Shown: positions 14,527 to 29,659, counted from the first letter of the stretch. The stretch is 64,000 bases of DNA from Paraspadella gotoi (GCA_051294375.1 CM119269.1:18588471-18652470); one strand, 5' to 3'. Made by a program: numbers and translations. The notes: generated from the letters alone by a model not told the origin.

Positions 14527-15187
14527 AGGTCACTCACTGTTTTTTTTTTTTTTTTCTATATCGTGACGTTTGAGATTTGATAAATGGTTTATTGTTATAG
14601 TAATTGGTCAATCTATCGACAAAAAATATATCAACCGATCCGTATGACGATCGTATCTTATATATGTCGATATATCCGTTAAATTTCCGCCTGTCCGTAT
14701 CCTGGGCATTTGCCGATGAGCTTTTACATTATTAGCGCCGGTCTTTGGCATGATTTCAGCATTTGTCTGATTCGACTGATTTCGTCGAAAACTCGGACCG
14801 AATGTTTACTTAAACGGTTGGTATCGGTTGGCCTCAGCAAGATAACGTAAAAAATAAATGAAATAGAATGAAAAAAAAAAGGAGGAAATTTTTTTTTTAT
14901 TTCAAATCTCATCTCCAATCAAAACATTCAAAAAAAAGTTTTTTTCGATTTTTAATCACCCATGATGAAAAAATTTATTTTATTAGTTGTTTCCTCTTTC
15001 GTGAAATCAATCGCAAAAAAAAAAACAAAACAAAAAACAAAAAAACAAACAGGATCATAAGGATTCATAAGCGTTAAAAAAAAAACAATAGAAAAAAAAT
15101 GAAGGAAAAGCAAAGCGTCATTAAGTGAGCGAGGAGGCCGCGGAAAAAAATAGGACGAAAACAAAAAAAGACAAAAACGAATGGAAA

Positions 15188-18100
15188 ATGGATTTCTTCG
15201 GTTTTCTCTTTTACCTTTGGGTGGGACTCGTCGGAGTCGTCTTCGTCGTCGCTCATCTCTTGAGGCATCATCAGGTCAGGGCATTGGGTTACGGCATCCA
15301 GTTTCAGCATAAAAACTTTGTAAACTTACGGACGAAACAACGAGGTAGAAAAACGGATCAATCAGTCAAAAGAAACAACGAACTAAATTGAAAACGAGAA
15401 ACATCCTAAACAACCTACCTAAGCAGAAAATTATACCAACTTGGATAAGTCAATTCAATACTAGACTTAGTAATTAATTTTTATATAACTTATTATTTTT
15501 TAGAACGAATTGGAACGCGTTCGAGAAGAAGCCAGACTCAACGAAATCTCGAGGAGAAGAAAGGAGGAAGAAAATCAGGAGAAGAGAAAGAAGAGATGGG
15601 AAGAGGAATGGAAGGAGAGGCAAGGAAAATCGAACAGGTAATGGAAGGGAAGGCAGGAAGGAAGGTAGGAAGAATTAAAAGGGAAGGATGGGAATAAGGG
15701 AGGAAGGGAGGAAAAGTGGAAAGAGAAGCGAGGAAAGCAGAACGGGTAAAAGAAGGAAGGGAATGAGAGAGAAACTGCAGAAGTAGAGGCAAGCTAAACA
15801 GGCTTAACAAGGTAAATAAAGGAAGGGAGGAGTGAAGGGAAAGAAAGCAAAAGAAGTCAGGAAGAAAATGAGGAAGAAAAACAAGAGAAGAGATTTAGGA
15901 GAAGAGGAAAAAGCAAACAAAAGGGGGAATCGAGGGAAGAAAGGAATAAAAAGAGTGAGAGATGGAGACAGTTAGAAATACGGAAGGGAGGGAGGAATGA
16001 AGAATGATGAGAAAGTCAGAGAAACTCGAGTTTGCTAAGAAGATTCGAACCAACTTATTTCATTTCTACCTTCCTTCAGGCACACCAACGCAAACTCCGT
16101 GGCCTCCGGCTCCACCGCCTCCTCCGCTCCCGCCTCCGCCCCTTCCACCGCCTCCTCCGCCAATTTCGACGAGCTCTTCCAAGACGCCCCGCCGCGCTTC
16201 GGCCTCGACCCCTGCGCATGGATCAACTCGGCCCTCCAGTGGTTCGTCGGTCAAGACGCCGATATGCGGCGATCCTTCTTCGAGTCGCTCGTTCGCGCCG
16301 TCAATGCTCGATGCGAAGCAGAGGGGTTGGACGCGCGAGTGGAGGAAATCGTTGGCGCGGCGATGCCACGCATCCTGGCGATGACGCCGATGGGGATGAC
16401 CGACGATGGAGCCTGCGACGATGAGGACGACGACGAGGTCGTGGGGAAGTTTCTTTGCGACGTTGAAGGGATCGATATTATAATAAAGACAATAAAAACG
16501 GAAAATGGCGCCATAAACTCTGAACTGGCCAATGACATCACTCAAGACGTCGCCACGCTGGACGCCATCGACACCGACATCCGTATCCTCCATCTAGCGG
16601 CGAAGGCCAAAAGTGTGGCCTCGTTTATCGAGGGACATTTGATCGCCAAGATCGAAGTCGTGGACGTGAAGAGTCTGGAGGTGAAAGCGGGGCCGACGTC
16701 GGAGAAGCTCGTTCGCGGGATTCTTCAATCGTTGAAGGTTTGAAAACTAAAAAAAAAAAAAAAAACAGTCAAGCAGTCGGTCAAATCAAATAAATTTAAA
16801 CAATTAAAATTCCTAATTATCCAGGTTGTGTTTCCGTTGAGTTTCCGACGAGACGCTGGACTCGAGTCGGCAAAAGCCTCGGCGCTTTTTAAATCCTTCA
16901 CGTCGCTGATTCCAACGACGGGATATTCGGCTCCGGCGGAAGAAGACCCGGAAAAGGCGGTTGCAATTGAAGAAGCGCCGAAAGAATCGACATCGACTAA
17001 AGAAGAAAAGCCGTCGTTGGAAGAGGGAATGTCTGTAAAAGTGAAGCCGATTGAAAACGAAGCGTCGCGAGAGAAAAGAGACGAAGAGGAGATGGCGCTG
17101 GAGGATGCGCCGCCTGAGCAGATAGTACAGTTCGACGACGACGCCGGAGACAAACTCGAGGACGCCGCGATTGAGATCGACGTGACGTCTCCGTTGACCC
17201 CTACGACGACGACGACGACGACGACGATGGATTTCGAAGAGAGAATGATCGAGCCTTCTTTGAATCCGGATGAAATAACGCCGTTCGATCCTCTTCCGGA
17301 TCAAGCCAACTACTCCGCAGCTGCTGCTGCCGCTGCTCCCGCCGCTATCAACGAGACTGCGGCCGCACCCTTCGACTTCGTTAAGACCTTAGCTTCGGAT
17401 CCTTCCGTCTGCGCAAACTCCGACGCCGACGCGGGATTCCGAACTCTGGACGACATCTTCCGACTCTCGCCTTCGCCGCGGCCTGAGATTGTGGACGCAG
17501 TTCCCGCTGTTCCTGCTGCCGCGAACGCTGACGCGCTCAACGCCGCTGCCGCTGCCGCGACCGAATCTTCCTCCCAAAAATCCGCTTCACGACGCCTCTC
17601 CGCGGAACCCTCCACCTCCTCCTCCTCTCCTCCTCCAAAACCTCCCCGTCAACTCCCTCGTCGACTTCTCCTTCGCGTCCTAGACGCCGGCGGCCTTGTC
17701 TCCCGCGAAGTGACCACGCCCTCCAAACCCTTCGTAGTCGTCGATGTGGACGACCCCGTGCAGACCTTCAGCACCAAGTCGGCCAAAGCGTCGGGCAGCC
17801 CGACTTGGAACGAGCAGTTTCTCTGCACGATCGGGAGGAAGTCGATTCGGGTCGAGGTTAAGGTGCGAGGTGGATTGATAATTAATTAATTTATTGATTA
17901 ATATTATTATGAGTTGTCAATTTAATGAGATTTTTGTTCCTTTGAAAAACAACTCGTGTTGATCACAAACATAATAGAATTAATTGATATTTTTTACATT
18001 GGCTGTACCGGGTCAAAGCTTATGTGGTTACTTTATTAATTATTCTTATATCTTAATATTAAATTACCATTTGATGAAGGTTTAATTCGTATACAATATA

Positions 18101-18578
18101 ACAATTAAGTAAAAAAAGATACAGTTCTTTTTAATACTAGTACAATTGAAAAAAATAAATAAAGGAGGGAGATAAAGAAAGAGAGAGAGTATTGTATAAA
18201 ATCCGGTGATCCTATGTATACAGAAATCTTGTCACCTATTGTATTGTATTGTATTGTATTGTAGAGTAAAATTTTTCACTAACATCCAAGGTCATGGACA
18301 AAAGCAAAACGGGTCCGCCCGAGTTCATCGGCAGCGCCGTCTTGGATTTGGCGGCTCTGAGCAAAAACTCGACGAGTCGGCGAATCGTTCCGGTGACGCG
18401 CGGGTTGGAAGGCGTCGTCGGAACCGTCACGCTGGAGTTCGTTTTCATGAGCGACGAATCGCCGTCACGGGTTAGATCGGTGGAACTACTTTGGTTTCTG
18501 TAATTGCTAATTGCGAGGAAAGATTGGAATCGTTTTGATTAATTTTTGTTAATGATATACGTATTAAAGCTTTTTACC

Positions 18579-18657
<79 letters not shown>

Positions 18658-20576
18658 CTCTCTTTGGTCTCAGCTCTCCTCATCCTCCCACTCTCCCTCT
18701 CCCCGTGATCATTCGGCGTCGGCCGGATCCCCTCCCGACTCCTCCAACGAATCTCGGCGATCACGCCTCCTCTTCCGGGAAAACCCCGCTCGCTTTTCGG
18801 GCGGAAAACCGATCCCCAGCTCCGGCCGATCGCTTCCTCTCGCCGGACAATCGCTTCCTCTCCCCAAAAAGCTGCTCTCCCTCAGCCGGAAACCGCTCCT
18901 CCTCGACCGGAAACCGCTTTCCTTCTTCCTTCGAAGACCGCTTCTCCCCTGCAGGAAATCGCTTCTCCCCTGCCGGGGATTCCGGCGCGTCCCCGACCGA
19001 TGAATCGCGTGAATCCTTTTCTCGGTCTCGCGAGTTTTTCTCGTCCGGCGCTTCGCTCGATTCGGAAGAGGCGGACGACCGACCACGACGTCGGCGCCGT
19101 CTCGGCAGCACCGGGAGTGCCGGAAGCGGCGAGAGCGGATGTTCGCGGTCTTGCCCCAGATCTAGGTGTGAAATAGTTTCTCTTTTTTTAAATAAATCTA
19201 AGTAGTAATACTAAAATTCATTATGTGCAACGTAGGTCCAGATCTCCACAGGGACGCCCTTTGCACCGCTTCGGAGGGGGCAACGCCGGCGGCGCCATCA
19301 TCGACGAGCGACGGCGTCGCAGTTATCTCGCGGATGACGCAGACCTTGATGAAGAAAGCCAGGAAGGCGCCGATCGTGACGACGCCGCTTTTGACGACAC
19401 CGAGATTTTGGCCGACGACGAGATGGAACCGCAAACGACGACGACGACGGCGTCGGCGCTGGAGACGCCGATTTCGCCATCGACGACGCCGACGGCGACG
19501 ACAAAAAAGTCCGACCCGGATCTCTTCCAGATGGACGGATCCTCGAGCGTCTCCACTCCGGACAGTCGACGCAAGTTTCCCTACGCGAAACCGGAGTCCG
19601 ACTCTGGATCCGTCGATGTCTTCATCAAGGAAGAGGAGGCGTTGGCGCCGGCCGGGATGGCGGCGCCTCCTGCGAAGGTGGCGCCGACGCTCGACCCGGC
19701 GCCGCTTCGAATCCCGACGCGAATCGTGACGAACCCGAATCATTCCAGACTCTCGCCTCGCATCGGCGTTGAGACGTCCAAGACGAGGTCGCCGTCGTCG
19801 ACGACCCCGGCGTCATCGCCAGTCACGCCCCCTTCCTCGGCGCCAGTCGCCAGCGTCCTTCCCATCGTCAGAGACAACGAACGCGCGCGCTTCGCCGCCG
19901 CCACGAGCGTCGTTCGTCGCTCATTCAGCAACGCTCCGCCCAGCGAGGAGAGGAGCAGCGGGGGCGGAAGCTCTGAGGCGGTCAACCCGGCTGCTGTCGC
20001 CGCTACAGCAGCAGCGGCCGCCGCCGCCTCCGGCCCTCGACGCCGCTCTTCCGCCACTCTAAGCTCTATCTCGGGACAAAAGAGCAAAATCCCATCAACG
20101 CGCATCACGGTGACGACGCTAACGCCGACGGCAACGCCTCGATCGACGTTTGAGGACGAGTCTCCGCTTCGAAGCGACCGCTTCCAAGGGGAGCCACCAC
20201 TCCGAAGCGACCGCTTCCGTGATATTTCTCCTCTGCTTCACCGCGCCGCCGTCGACAAGACCGCCGCTTCGACAACGCCGATCTTGTCTGGCGCATCAGG
20301 AGCAGCCGCTACTGCGTCGGAGGTGGATCCCGCCGCCGCAATAGCCAATCGGTCGATCGCCAACTCCATCAAAGATCGTTTCAAAGCGAAAAAAAGATCT
20401 CGAAGTCACGACCCGAGGAAGAACGGACGCTCCAACTCTCTCGTCGGAGACGCGGCCGAGGATTTACGTGCGGAGGGTATTGGAGTTTCTTTACTGAAAT
20501 TTGCCACATAATGAATGGTTTTAGTCACTAAGTCACTTTTTTTTTACTGAATGGTTTTAAGTCAATAAGTCACTTT

Positions 20577-20640
<64 letters not shown>

Positions 20641-21139
20641 TCATTCATTCATTCATTCATTCATTCATTCATTCAGCGAAATCATTAACAAATCGCAAAT
20701 TCTTCCCCCAGCCTTCCTCCGCCTCGACCCCAACGACACAATGGACACGCCCCAAGACGCCGACTTCCTCGACGATCCCGACCTCATCCCCGTTGGAGAG
20801 GATCGACGACGAAAATCCACAGCGACTCCATTAAAAAGAAGCCGCTCCATCTCTCGCTCCCTGAAGCAGCTCCTCTCCATCGGCAAATCGGCGTTGACGA
20901 CTTCGACAACTAAGGACGCCGCCGCCGCCGCCGCCGCCGCGAGTGGCGCCACCGCGGGGAATGAAAAGGATGAACGGCGCCGAAGCTACGCGGGAGACGA
21001 CGCCGCCGTCGACCTCGATACCCTCATGCAGGCCGACAAGACTCTTACATCGTCGGGTAGGCAGAGTCGACGCGGATCGTTCAAGACCGACAAATCGAAA
21101 AAGAAGCGGGCAGGTGCGGGGGCCAACGGAGATTCTTGA
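15188..21139 (+). CDS. C2CD2/TMEM24-family lipid-transfer protein
   Basis: Eight exons: 15188-15274, 15504-15637, 16080-16737, 16825-17862, 18291-18470, 18674-19165, 19236-20476, 20712-21139. Product about 1,418 residues. Residues 1-29 form an ER-anchoring membrane segment (FYLWVGLVGVVFVVAHLL). A charged coiled stretch follows (30-74), then an SMP-like lipid-transfer domain (about 90-293). A long disordered part leads to a C2 domain (about 570-697) with family-typical VDDPVQTFST and GTVTLEFVFM. The Ser/Pro-rich tail ends in basic, serine-flanked clusters (KRSRSISRSLKQLLSIGKS; RRGSFKTDKSKKKR). In vertebrate TMEM24 such a tail binds the plasma membrane and is released by phosphorylation, while the SMP domain moves phosphatidylinositol at ER-plasma membrane contacts. 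That role is inferred here. The protein is about twice the vertebrate length, through the linker and tail. All splice phases agree except exon 5 to 6, where an apparent one-base conflict remains. Confidence 0.85.
18236..18262. repeat. (GTATT)n pentanucleotide repeat
   Basis: Five tandem copies of a 5-bp unit about 30 bp upstream of the exon 5 acceptor of the TMEM24-like gene. Confidence 0.85.
18580..18663. repeat. (CT)n array forming the exon 6 polypyrimidine tract
   Basis: A roughly 80-bp CT run ends just before the acceptor ctctttggtctcag at 18673, so the microsatellite supplies the splice-site pyrimidine tract. Frames that read Ser-Leu repeats through it are not coding. Confidence 0.8.
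20577..20675. repeat. (TTTC)n followed by (ATTC)n in the last intron
   Basis: About sixteen TTTC units change directly to about eight ATTC units in the final intron of the TMEM24-like gene, upstream of the acceptor at 20711. Confidence 0.9.
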
Positions 21140-21244
21140 CGTTGAGCTGTCTCCAAGAATTTTAGTTAACTTAAAAAATTAATCACTACGGTTGAAATGC
21201 CCACCGATTTTACAGAATTAAAAATATCTATCTAAAAATATCTA

Positions 21245-21250
21245 TTTATT
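21245..21250 (-). terminator. Polyadenylation signal, Hrs-like gene
   Basis: TTTATT on + (AATAAA on -), about 250 bp after the Hrs-like stop at 21499. It lies past the opposing gene's candidate signal, which implies overlapping transcripts. Confidence 0.4.
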
Positions 21251-21375
21251 CATATTCAAGGAACCATTTCTTGTTGACCATATCTGATTAACCGATTGTA
21301 TTAACTCATTATACGTATTAGAGAACATTTCAGTAACTACAACGTGCGTCGATGTATTTTACCATGATTTTAATC

Positions 21376-21381
21376 AATAAA
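21376..21381 (+). terminator. Polyadenylation signal, TMEM24-like gene
   Basis: AATAAA, 237 bp after the stop at 21139. It lies between the two convergent stop codons and downstream of the opposing gene's candidate signal at 21245-21250, so the two 3' UTRs would overlap. Confidence 0.45.
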
Positions 21382-21498
21382 ATCCTATAGCCATAAATTT
21401 TCTTAGCACTTGTCAACCCAAGAGGAGTTTTTAGTCCAATATACCTCCCCCATCCGTTTCAATTGTAACCCATCCCCAAATAATAGAATACAAAATTA

Positions 21499-23038
21499 CT
21501 AAATGTCCAAATTATGGTTTTCGATCTTTCTCAGCGAGCAAAGAGTTGTACTTGTAGGTAGGTAAGAGACGGGAAGCTCAGAACTTTCTTTCTCGATCGA
21601 CGGCGTCGAAGATCGAGGCGGCTGAAAAGCTTCCTGGAGCGACGAATCAAGTCGCGGCTGATCGGCTAAATTAAGCCGCAATAATTCAGACGGAACATGA
21701 TTTTCTTCGGGGTCGTTTCCGTAAATGGCCCAGTTTTCGTAGTCTGAGTCAAGTTAAAATGGTTAAAATGGTTAAAATGGTTAAAATGGTTACTATCGTC
21801 ATTCTTAAATTCACCCATAAGGTTCGGAGGATGCTGTTGCTGCAGCGACTGTTGGTTTTCTAGCTGGGGCTGTTGCTGCAAAAAATTTTGTCGCGGTCCT
21901 CCAATTTCAAGCCGGTTAGAGGGAAAGAAATTGGGAAGAGCGGGATTCGTCAGGGTCGTCGTCACGAAAGAGACGTTTTCCTCTTTAGTCGGACTCAGGG
22001 GTCGCTGTGTTGAGAGCTGTAGAGGGAGCTTTTGCTGCTCCGTCGGTTTAACAGAAAATTCAGCATGAAATTGCTGTATTTCTCGGGAAGGCTGGATCAA
22101 GCCATCTTGTCGATCTTGGGATGGTGGAAGCGGCGTTTTCTGTTGAGGCGGCCAATTTGCGCCTAAAGCCACGCCCGTCGAGAGGCTTGGGGCCGCCACT
22201 GTCGGCGTCGTCATCTCCGGATAAATCCAAGGCGCGTTTGGAAATAAGAAGCGCGAATTGTTCGTCGATTCTGGATCAACAGACGCGGCGCCGATCGGCG
22301 ACAGACGCGCCTCAGTCAATGAAGGGGGCGCCGCGATTCCGCCCCACGGAGGGACGTTCTGCTGAGCGTAGTATTGCTTCAACTGCTGCTGCTTCAACAC
22401 GAATTCCTGCTCCTGTCGCTGCAGCCTGCCAAACAGCAAATATGTTATCCTCGGCTCCACTCTTATCATTTGTCTCATTTCACCTCTGTAAAGAGATCAT
22501 CCTCTGTTCCTCAATCATCTCTTGCTTCTTTTTCCGCAAATCCTGCAGCTTCTGCGCCATCAGCGACTGGCGGCGCCGCTCTACTTCGGCGGCTTCTCGA
22601 CGGCGACGCTCCTCGAACTCTTCCTCTAGCAGTACAAGCGCCTCTCGTGCTTCGCGTAGTTGGGAGAGCTTGTCCTGAGAGGTTTTGTCGAATCAAAACT
22701 ATAATTTTATCAGCGTCTGTCTGTCTGTCTGTCTGTCTTTCTGTCTGTCTTTCTGTCTGTCTGTCTTCCTCTCGCTCTGATCCTTTCACCTGCAAAGACT
22801 CGTACTTGGCCCGCTTCTCCTCAAAACTCTGCGCGAGACTCAAGAGCCTCGGGTGCATCTGACTCAAACTCATGAAGAGCGTCTGCACGGCCGAGTCGCC
22901 GGCGACGCTTCGTCCGCGCGCCGAGTCCGACTTCATGCGGTTGACGAAGGTCTCGACGCCAGAGGCCAAGTGAGCAACGAATTCCACCTGTTCCTTGGTC
23001 GCAGCCGATTCTAGGAAGAACGGAGATCTTTTTTTTTC

Positions 23039-23122
<84 letters not shown>

Positions 23123-23988
23123 TCCTTCCTTCTTTTTTTTTCTTTCTTTCTTTCTCTGGCACCTTCATCTTCATCGATAGGTCCCATCTTGGCCACAGCG
23201 TTGCAAGTCCTGATGCCCAACGCCCTCGCTCTCTCCTCCCACTGCCCTCTATCGAGATATTTTGAGAGCCCCTCGTCGGCCTGGGTTCGAACAAAAGGGC
23301 ATCTACTCTCATTTTTTTTTCTCTTTTAAAGCTCTCTCGATGACGATAGTTCACTTGGTTTTAAAAAGTAATTTTAATATTTTACAACTGATATCAGAAC
23401 ATCAAACATTTACACAAACCGCTTCTCTCGTATTTTCTCTCTCTTTCTCTCGCCCTCAACTCCTTTCTCCCTTTCTCCCTCCCTCTGTTCTCTCTCTCTC
23501 TTTCTTTAAAGTCCTTCCCACTCTATCTCCCTCTCTCTTTCTCCCTCTCTCACGTGATTCAACGCCACCGTGGATTCGGAGACCTCCGCCCCCCTTCCTC
23601 CGTTCTCCCTCATCCTCTTATTCTCTGTCTCCAATCTCGACATTTCCAACGCCATAAGGAGATCCCTCTCTTCCTCCGCCTTCTCCCTCTCCGCTCCACC
23701 ACCTCCAGCTCCAGCTCCAGCTCCAGTTCCCCCTCCCCCTTTTTTCTTCGCCTCTTCCTCCTCCTCGCTCTGTGAGAGGGCGATCGCCAATTGCAGCTCC
23801 TCTTCCTCCTGAGCGCGAAGCTCTTTCTCCCTCTTTTCTCTCTCCTGCTGAAGCTGTTTTTGTTGTTGCTGTTGTTGCTGTTGTTGCTGCTCTTGTTGTA
23901 ATTGATGTAGATGCTGCTGCATTTGCCCCTCGTCCGAGAGGGCAAGATTGCGCTGGCGTCGTCCTTGTAATTTGAACCGACGAAACAT
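21499..23988 (-). CDS. Hrs/HGS-like ESCRT-0 protein lacking visible VHS and FYVE
   Basis: Six exons on -: 23988-23554, 23280-23163, 23010-22790, 22674-22484, 22425-21815, 21743-21499; 606 residues from the ATG at 23988. Hrs sorts ubiquitinated cargo on endosomes. After a Gln-rich start come two ubiquitin-interacting motifs: EEEELQLAIALSQSEEE (61-77, Hrs-type) and EEERDLLMALEMSRLE (105-120). A Gly/Ala linker separates them. Next is LSKYLDRGQWEER, matching the Hrs segment LARYLNRNYWE. The Hrs helical domain (about 185-321) carries ETFVNRMKSD, ARGRSV and QMHPRLLSL and runs into a coiled coil (AQKLQDLRKKKQEMIEEQ). A Gln/Pro-rich tail ends the protein, as in Hrs. All phases agree. Animal Hrs (about 777 residues) begins with VHS and FYVE domains; none is seen upstream to the window end. 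The start may therefore be internal to a gene whose 5' exons are missing. No PSAP/PTAP motif was seen. Confidence 0.8.
21744..21814 (-). other. 71-bp intron built largely of a 9-bp repeat
   Basis: Donor G|GTGAAT at 21814 and acceptor ttgactcag at 21744, phase 1 to 1. It contains about four copies of accatttta (minus strand). The frame reading through it gives His-Phe-Asn repeats and a premature stop. Splicing it out instead continues into DYENWAIYGNDPEE, which has normal protein composition. Confidence 0.7.
22712..22770. repeat. (TGTC)n array in an Hrs-like intron
   Basis: gtctgtctgtct-type tetranucleotide array with two TTTC interruptions, between the third and fourth coding exons of the minus-strand gene. 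Confidence 0.85.
23037..23155. repeat. (TTTC)n array in an Hrs-like intron
   Basis: About 85 bp of perfect TTTC then degenerate repeats, filling most of the intron between exons 2 and 3 of the minus-strand gene. Confidence 0.9.
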
Positions 23989-24061
23989 TTTTGTTCTTGT
24001 GGTCGTTGTTGTTGTCACTTTCTTTTTTCGCGCTTTTCACCCTCAAAGAACTTGCCGGCAC

Positions 24062-25660
24062 TAAGATTTTGGGCTTATAGTATTGTTATTTATACACTCA
24101 TTTATTTTGTTTTAGTATAATTTTGAATAATATGACTTAATATTGGAAAACCGTTGTAGTTTTTTCTATTTACCCTTGTCCAACTGTTTAATAACACCAA
24201 AAAATAAACTATAAAACGATTAAATTTTTGAATTAATGCCCCGGTCCTGACCAAGATTTGACGCCGGCCGACTCGATGTGGGTGTTTTGTCCACCGAAGC
24301 GTCCCGCTACCATTTCCTTACACAGATGAGAATCTGTTTTCTCTCGTTTTAACGACGCGACATTTCGATCGATATTTTTATGCACCAAAAGTAAATAATA
24401 AAATAAAATGGTAAATAAAAAAAAGAAACGCTACTCGATTATTTTAGAGGAGAAACGACGGAAGGGGGAAAATAATTCCGCATTAACTGTTGCTAAATCG
24501 CTTTTGGGAAGTTCAAAGTAGAAACTTACTGCTCGAGCCACAAAACTGCAAAATCACTCGCCGATTGCTGAAGTCAAGCCTTTGAATTCGCGCAGCTATG
24601 AAAAGTTGGCCACGAAACGACGCGGCAATCGCCCAAAGAATCAAGCAACGGGCCGAGCTTGATGGCCAAGCAATAGCGAATCATGGAAACGCGGCTCGGC
24701 GTCAGAGGTTAAACTCGGCCCTAGTTCATCAAGCGAAGGACGACAGGGATCACCTCCGCGGGAAGGCGTTCGTTCTCAGCCAATAGGAGCGCGAGATGCT
24801 TGGCTTAAGAAGGGAGGCGTTTGTTTTTAGCCAATGAGGGGGGGGGAAGAGTCGGGATGGGCGAGTGATGAGATAGGGCGGGAGGAACGATAAGGAAACA
24901 TGGAAAAGTCGTATCCATATCTTAATTTATTTATTATATATTCTTTTGAGTGTCTTTGTTGTTGCTCACATTTCTTAATCTCGAATGCTTTTACTAATCA
25001 ATAATTTGCTATAAAAACGATTTACTGAGGAATTATCTTTCATATATTAATATTTAAAGTAATCAATAATTATTTTTATCTTGCATTGCGACGTGACACG
25101 CAGATGAGATGGTTGCCTGTATAGTAAAGTAAAGAAAAGTAAAGTAACTCGAATATCCCAATTTTCTTCCTTTCTTTTAAGCCCTGCACCCTTCAACATT
25201 TCACTGCCCCTCAGTCCCTCGCCCGCTGGCATCTCCCTTCCTCATCCCCGTTGACTCGCTTATCGACAAATTCTTCCCATAAATCTTTGGCCGCGCGTCC
25301 ATCGTTGCTAGAGAACCGAGGGGAAGGGAGGGAGCAAAACCTGATAAATTTGTATTACTTAAAACCTGACCGAATTTACCCGGAAAAAAATTAGAACATG
25401 TAAAAGATTTAAAAGTTTAAATATTATTACAAAACTTGGATAATTCTTTGTTTGTATATATGCTAGAGTATAAAACGAGTAAAATCGTTTGGAGATCACT
25501 ACGCCCTCTCTCCAAACGATCGCTTTGCCTTCGACAAAGGCCTCAAGCCAAGAAAACAACAACAACAACAATAACAACAACGACAAGAATCGCTAAATTG
25601 ATGACTCGAAAATCGACGTTTGTCGCTTTTCGCCTCCAATTAGGGGAGAAGATGACTGGA
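24062..25660. other. Intergenic region upstream of the Hrs-like gene
   Basis: Searched on the minus strand for Zn-binding Cys pairs or an RKHHCR-like FYVE core; none was found. A GC-rich stretch (24590-24840) holds the CCAAT pair. The rest is AT-rich, with a short aagtaaag repeat near 25120-25145. Confidence 0.5.
24770..24840 (-). promoter_or_regulatory. Paired CCAAT motifs, possible promoter
   Basis: Two similar ~26-bp segments, gcgttcgttctcagccaata and gcgtttgtttttagccaatg, repeat about 48 bp apart, each with CCAAT in the same orientation. They lie about 800 bp upstream of the ATG at 23988. They could belong to the Hrs-like gene or to a divergent transcript. If they mark its promoter, the gene would truly begin without FYVE. 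Confidence 0.3.
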
Positions 25661-25805
25661 NNNNNNNNNNNNNNNNNNNNNNNNNNNNNNNNNNNNNNNN
25701 NNNNNNNNNNNNNNNNNNNNNNNNNNNNNNNNNNNNNNNNNNNNNNNNNNNNNNNNNNNNNNNNNNNNNNNNNNNNNNNNNNNNNNNNNNNNNNNNNNNN
25801 NNNNN
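25661..25805. other. Assembly gap of 145 N
   Basis: Sized gap inside or beside a GA array, which resumes at 25806. Confidence 0.95.
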
Positions 25806-29280
<3,475 letters not shown>

Positions 29281-29659
29281 TTGGAACAAGATTAGATGAA
29301 GAAAGGATAAATGAGATTCGTAGTGGAAAACATTAGAAACTGAGTGAAATCGATTTGATGAGTAAGAATGCAGAATAGTACACAATGCCCACTGCACAGT
29401 ATAAATTAGCCCGACTAGTGACAATACATTACTGACACCAGTGGTCAGATAATTGCAGTAAACCTTAGTTTAGTTTAGTAAACCTGCTCTGCATTTTCGA
29501 GTACTGTAGTCCACAGTAGTGGGCAGTAGTGCCAAGTACAGCCCTAACAGGGGAGCCTCAGTTTTTGAGGAGATGAATGAAGAAAAAAAAACACAAAACG
29601 GAGGAGGAGAGAAAGTTTAATCTGGTGAAGCGAAGAGAGAAGCATGGTGGCGACCCTTC

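Larger units (their letters stand above)
12085..15187. other. Intergenic region with short repeats
   Basis: No exon with supported splice sites was found. It contains a 20-bp tandem repeat (12905-12960, cttgtcggcttygc-type units), a T run (about 13329-13355), a CT array (about 13427-13512), a GTC-rich patch (about 13205-13280) and a 14-nt-arm hairpin (14494-14526). The last 300 bp before 15188 are A-rich. Confidence 0.6.

Noticed and set aside
16004-16424. Pro-rich and Arg-rich + frames overlapping exon 3 of the TMEM24-like gene
   Set aside because: Shadows of the true frame, which joins exons 2 and 4 in phase and carries the SMP-like domain.
21666-21814. His-Phe-Asn repeat C-terminus of the Hrs-like protein
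   Set aside because: It lies in a short intron with phase-matched splice sites; the alternative exon has normal protein composition.
22712-23155. Tetranucleotide arrays considered as CRISPR-like or regulatory repeats
   Set aside because: Simple microsatellites without spacers, inside introns of a eukaryotic gene.
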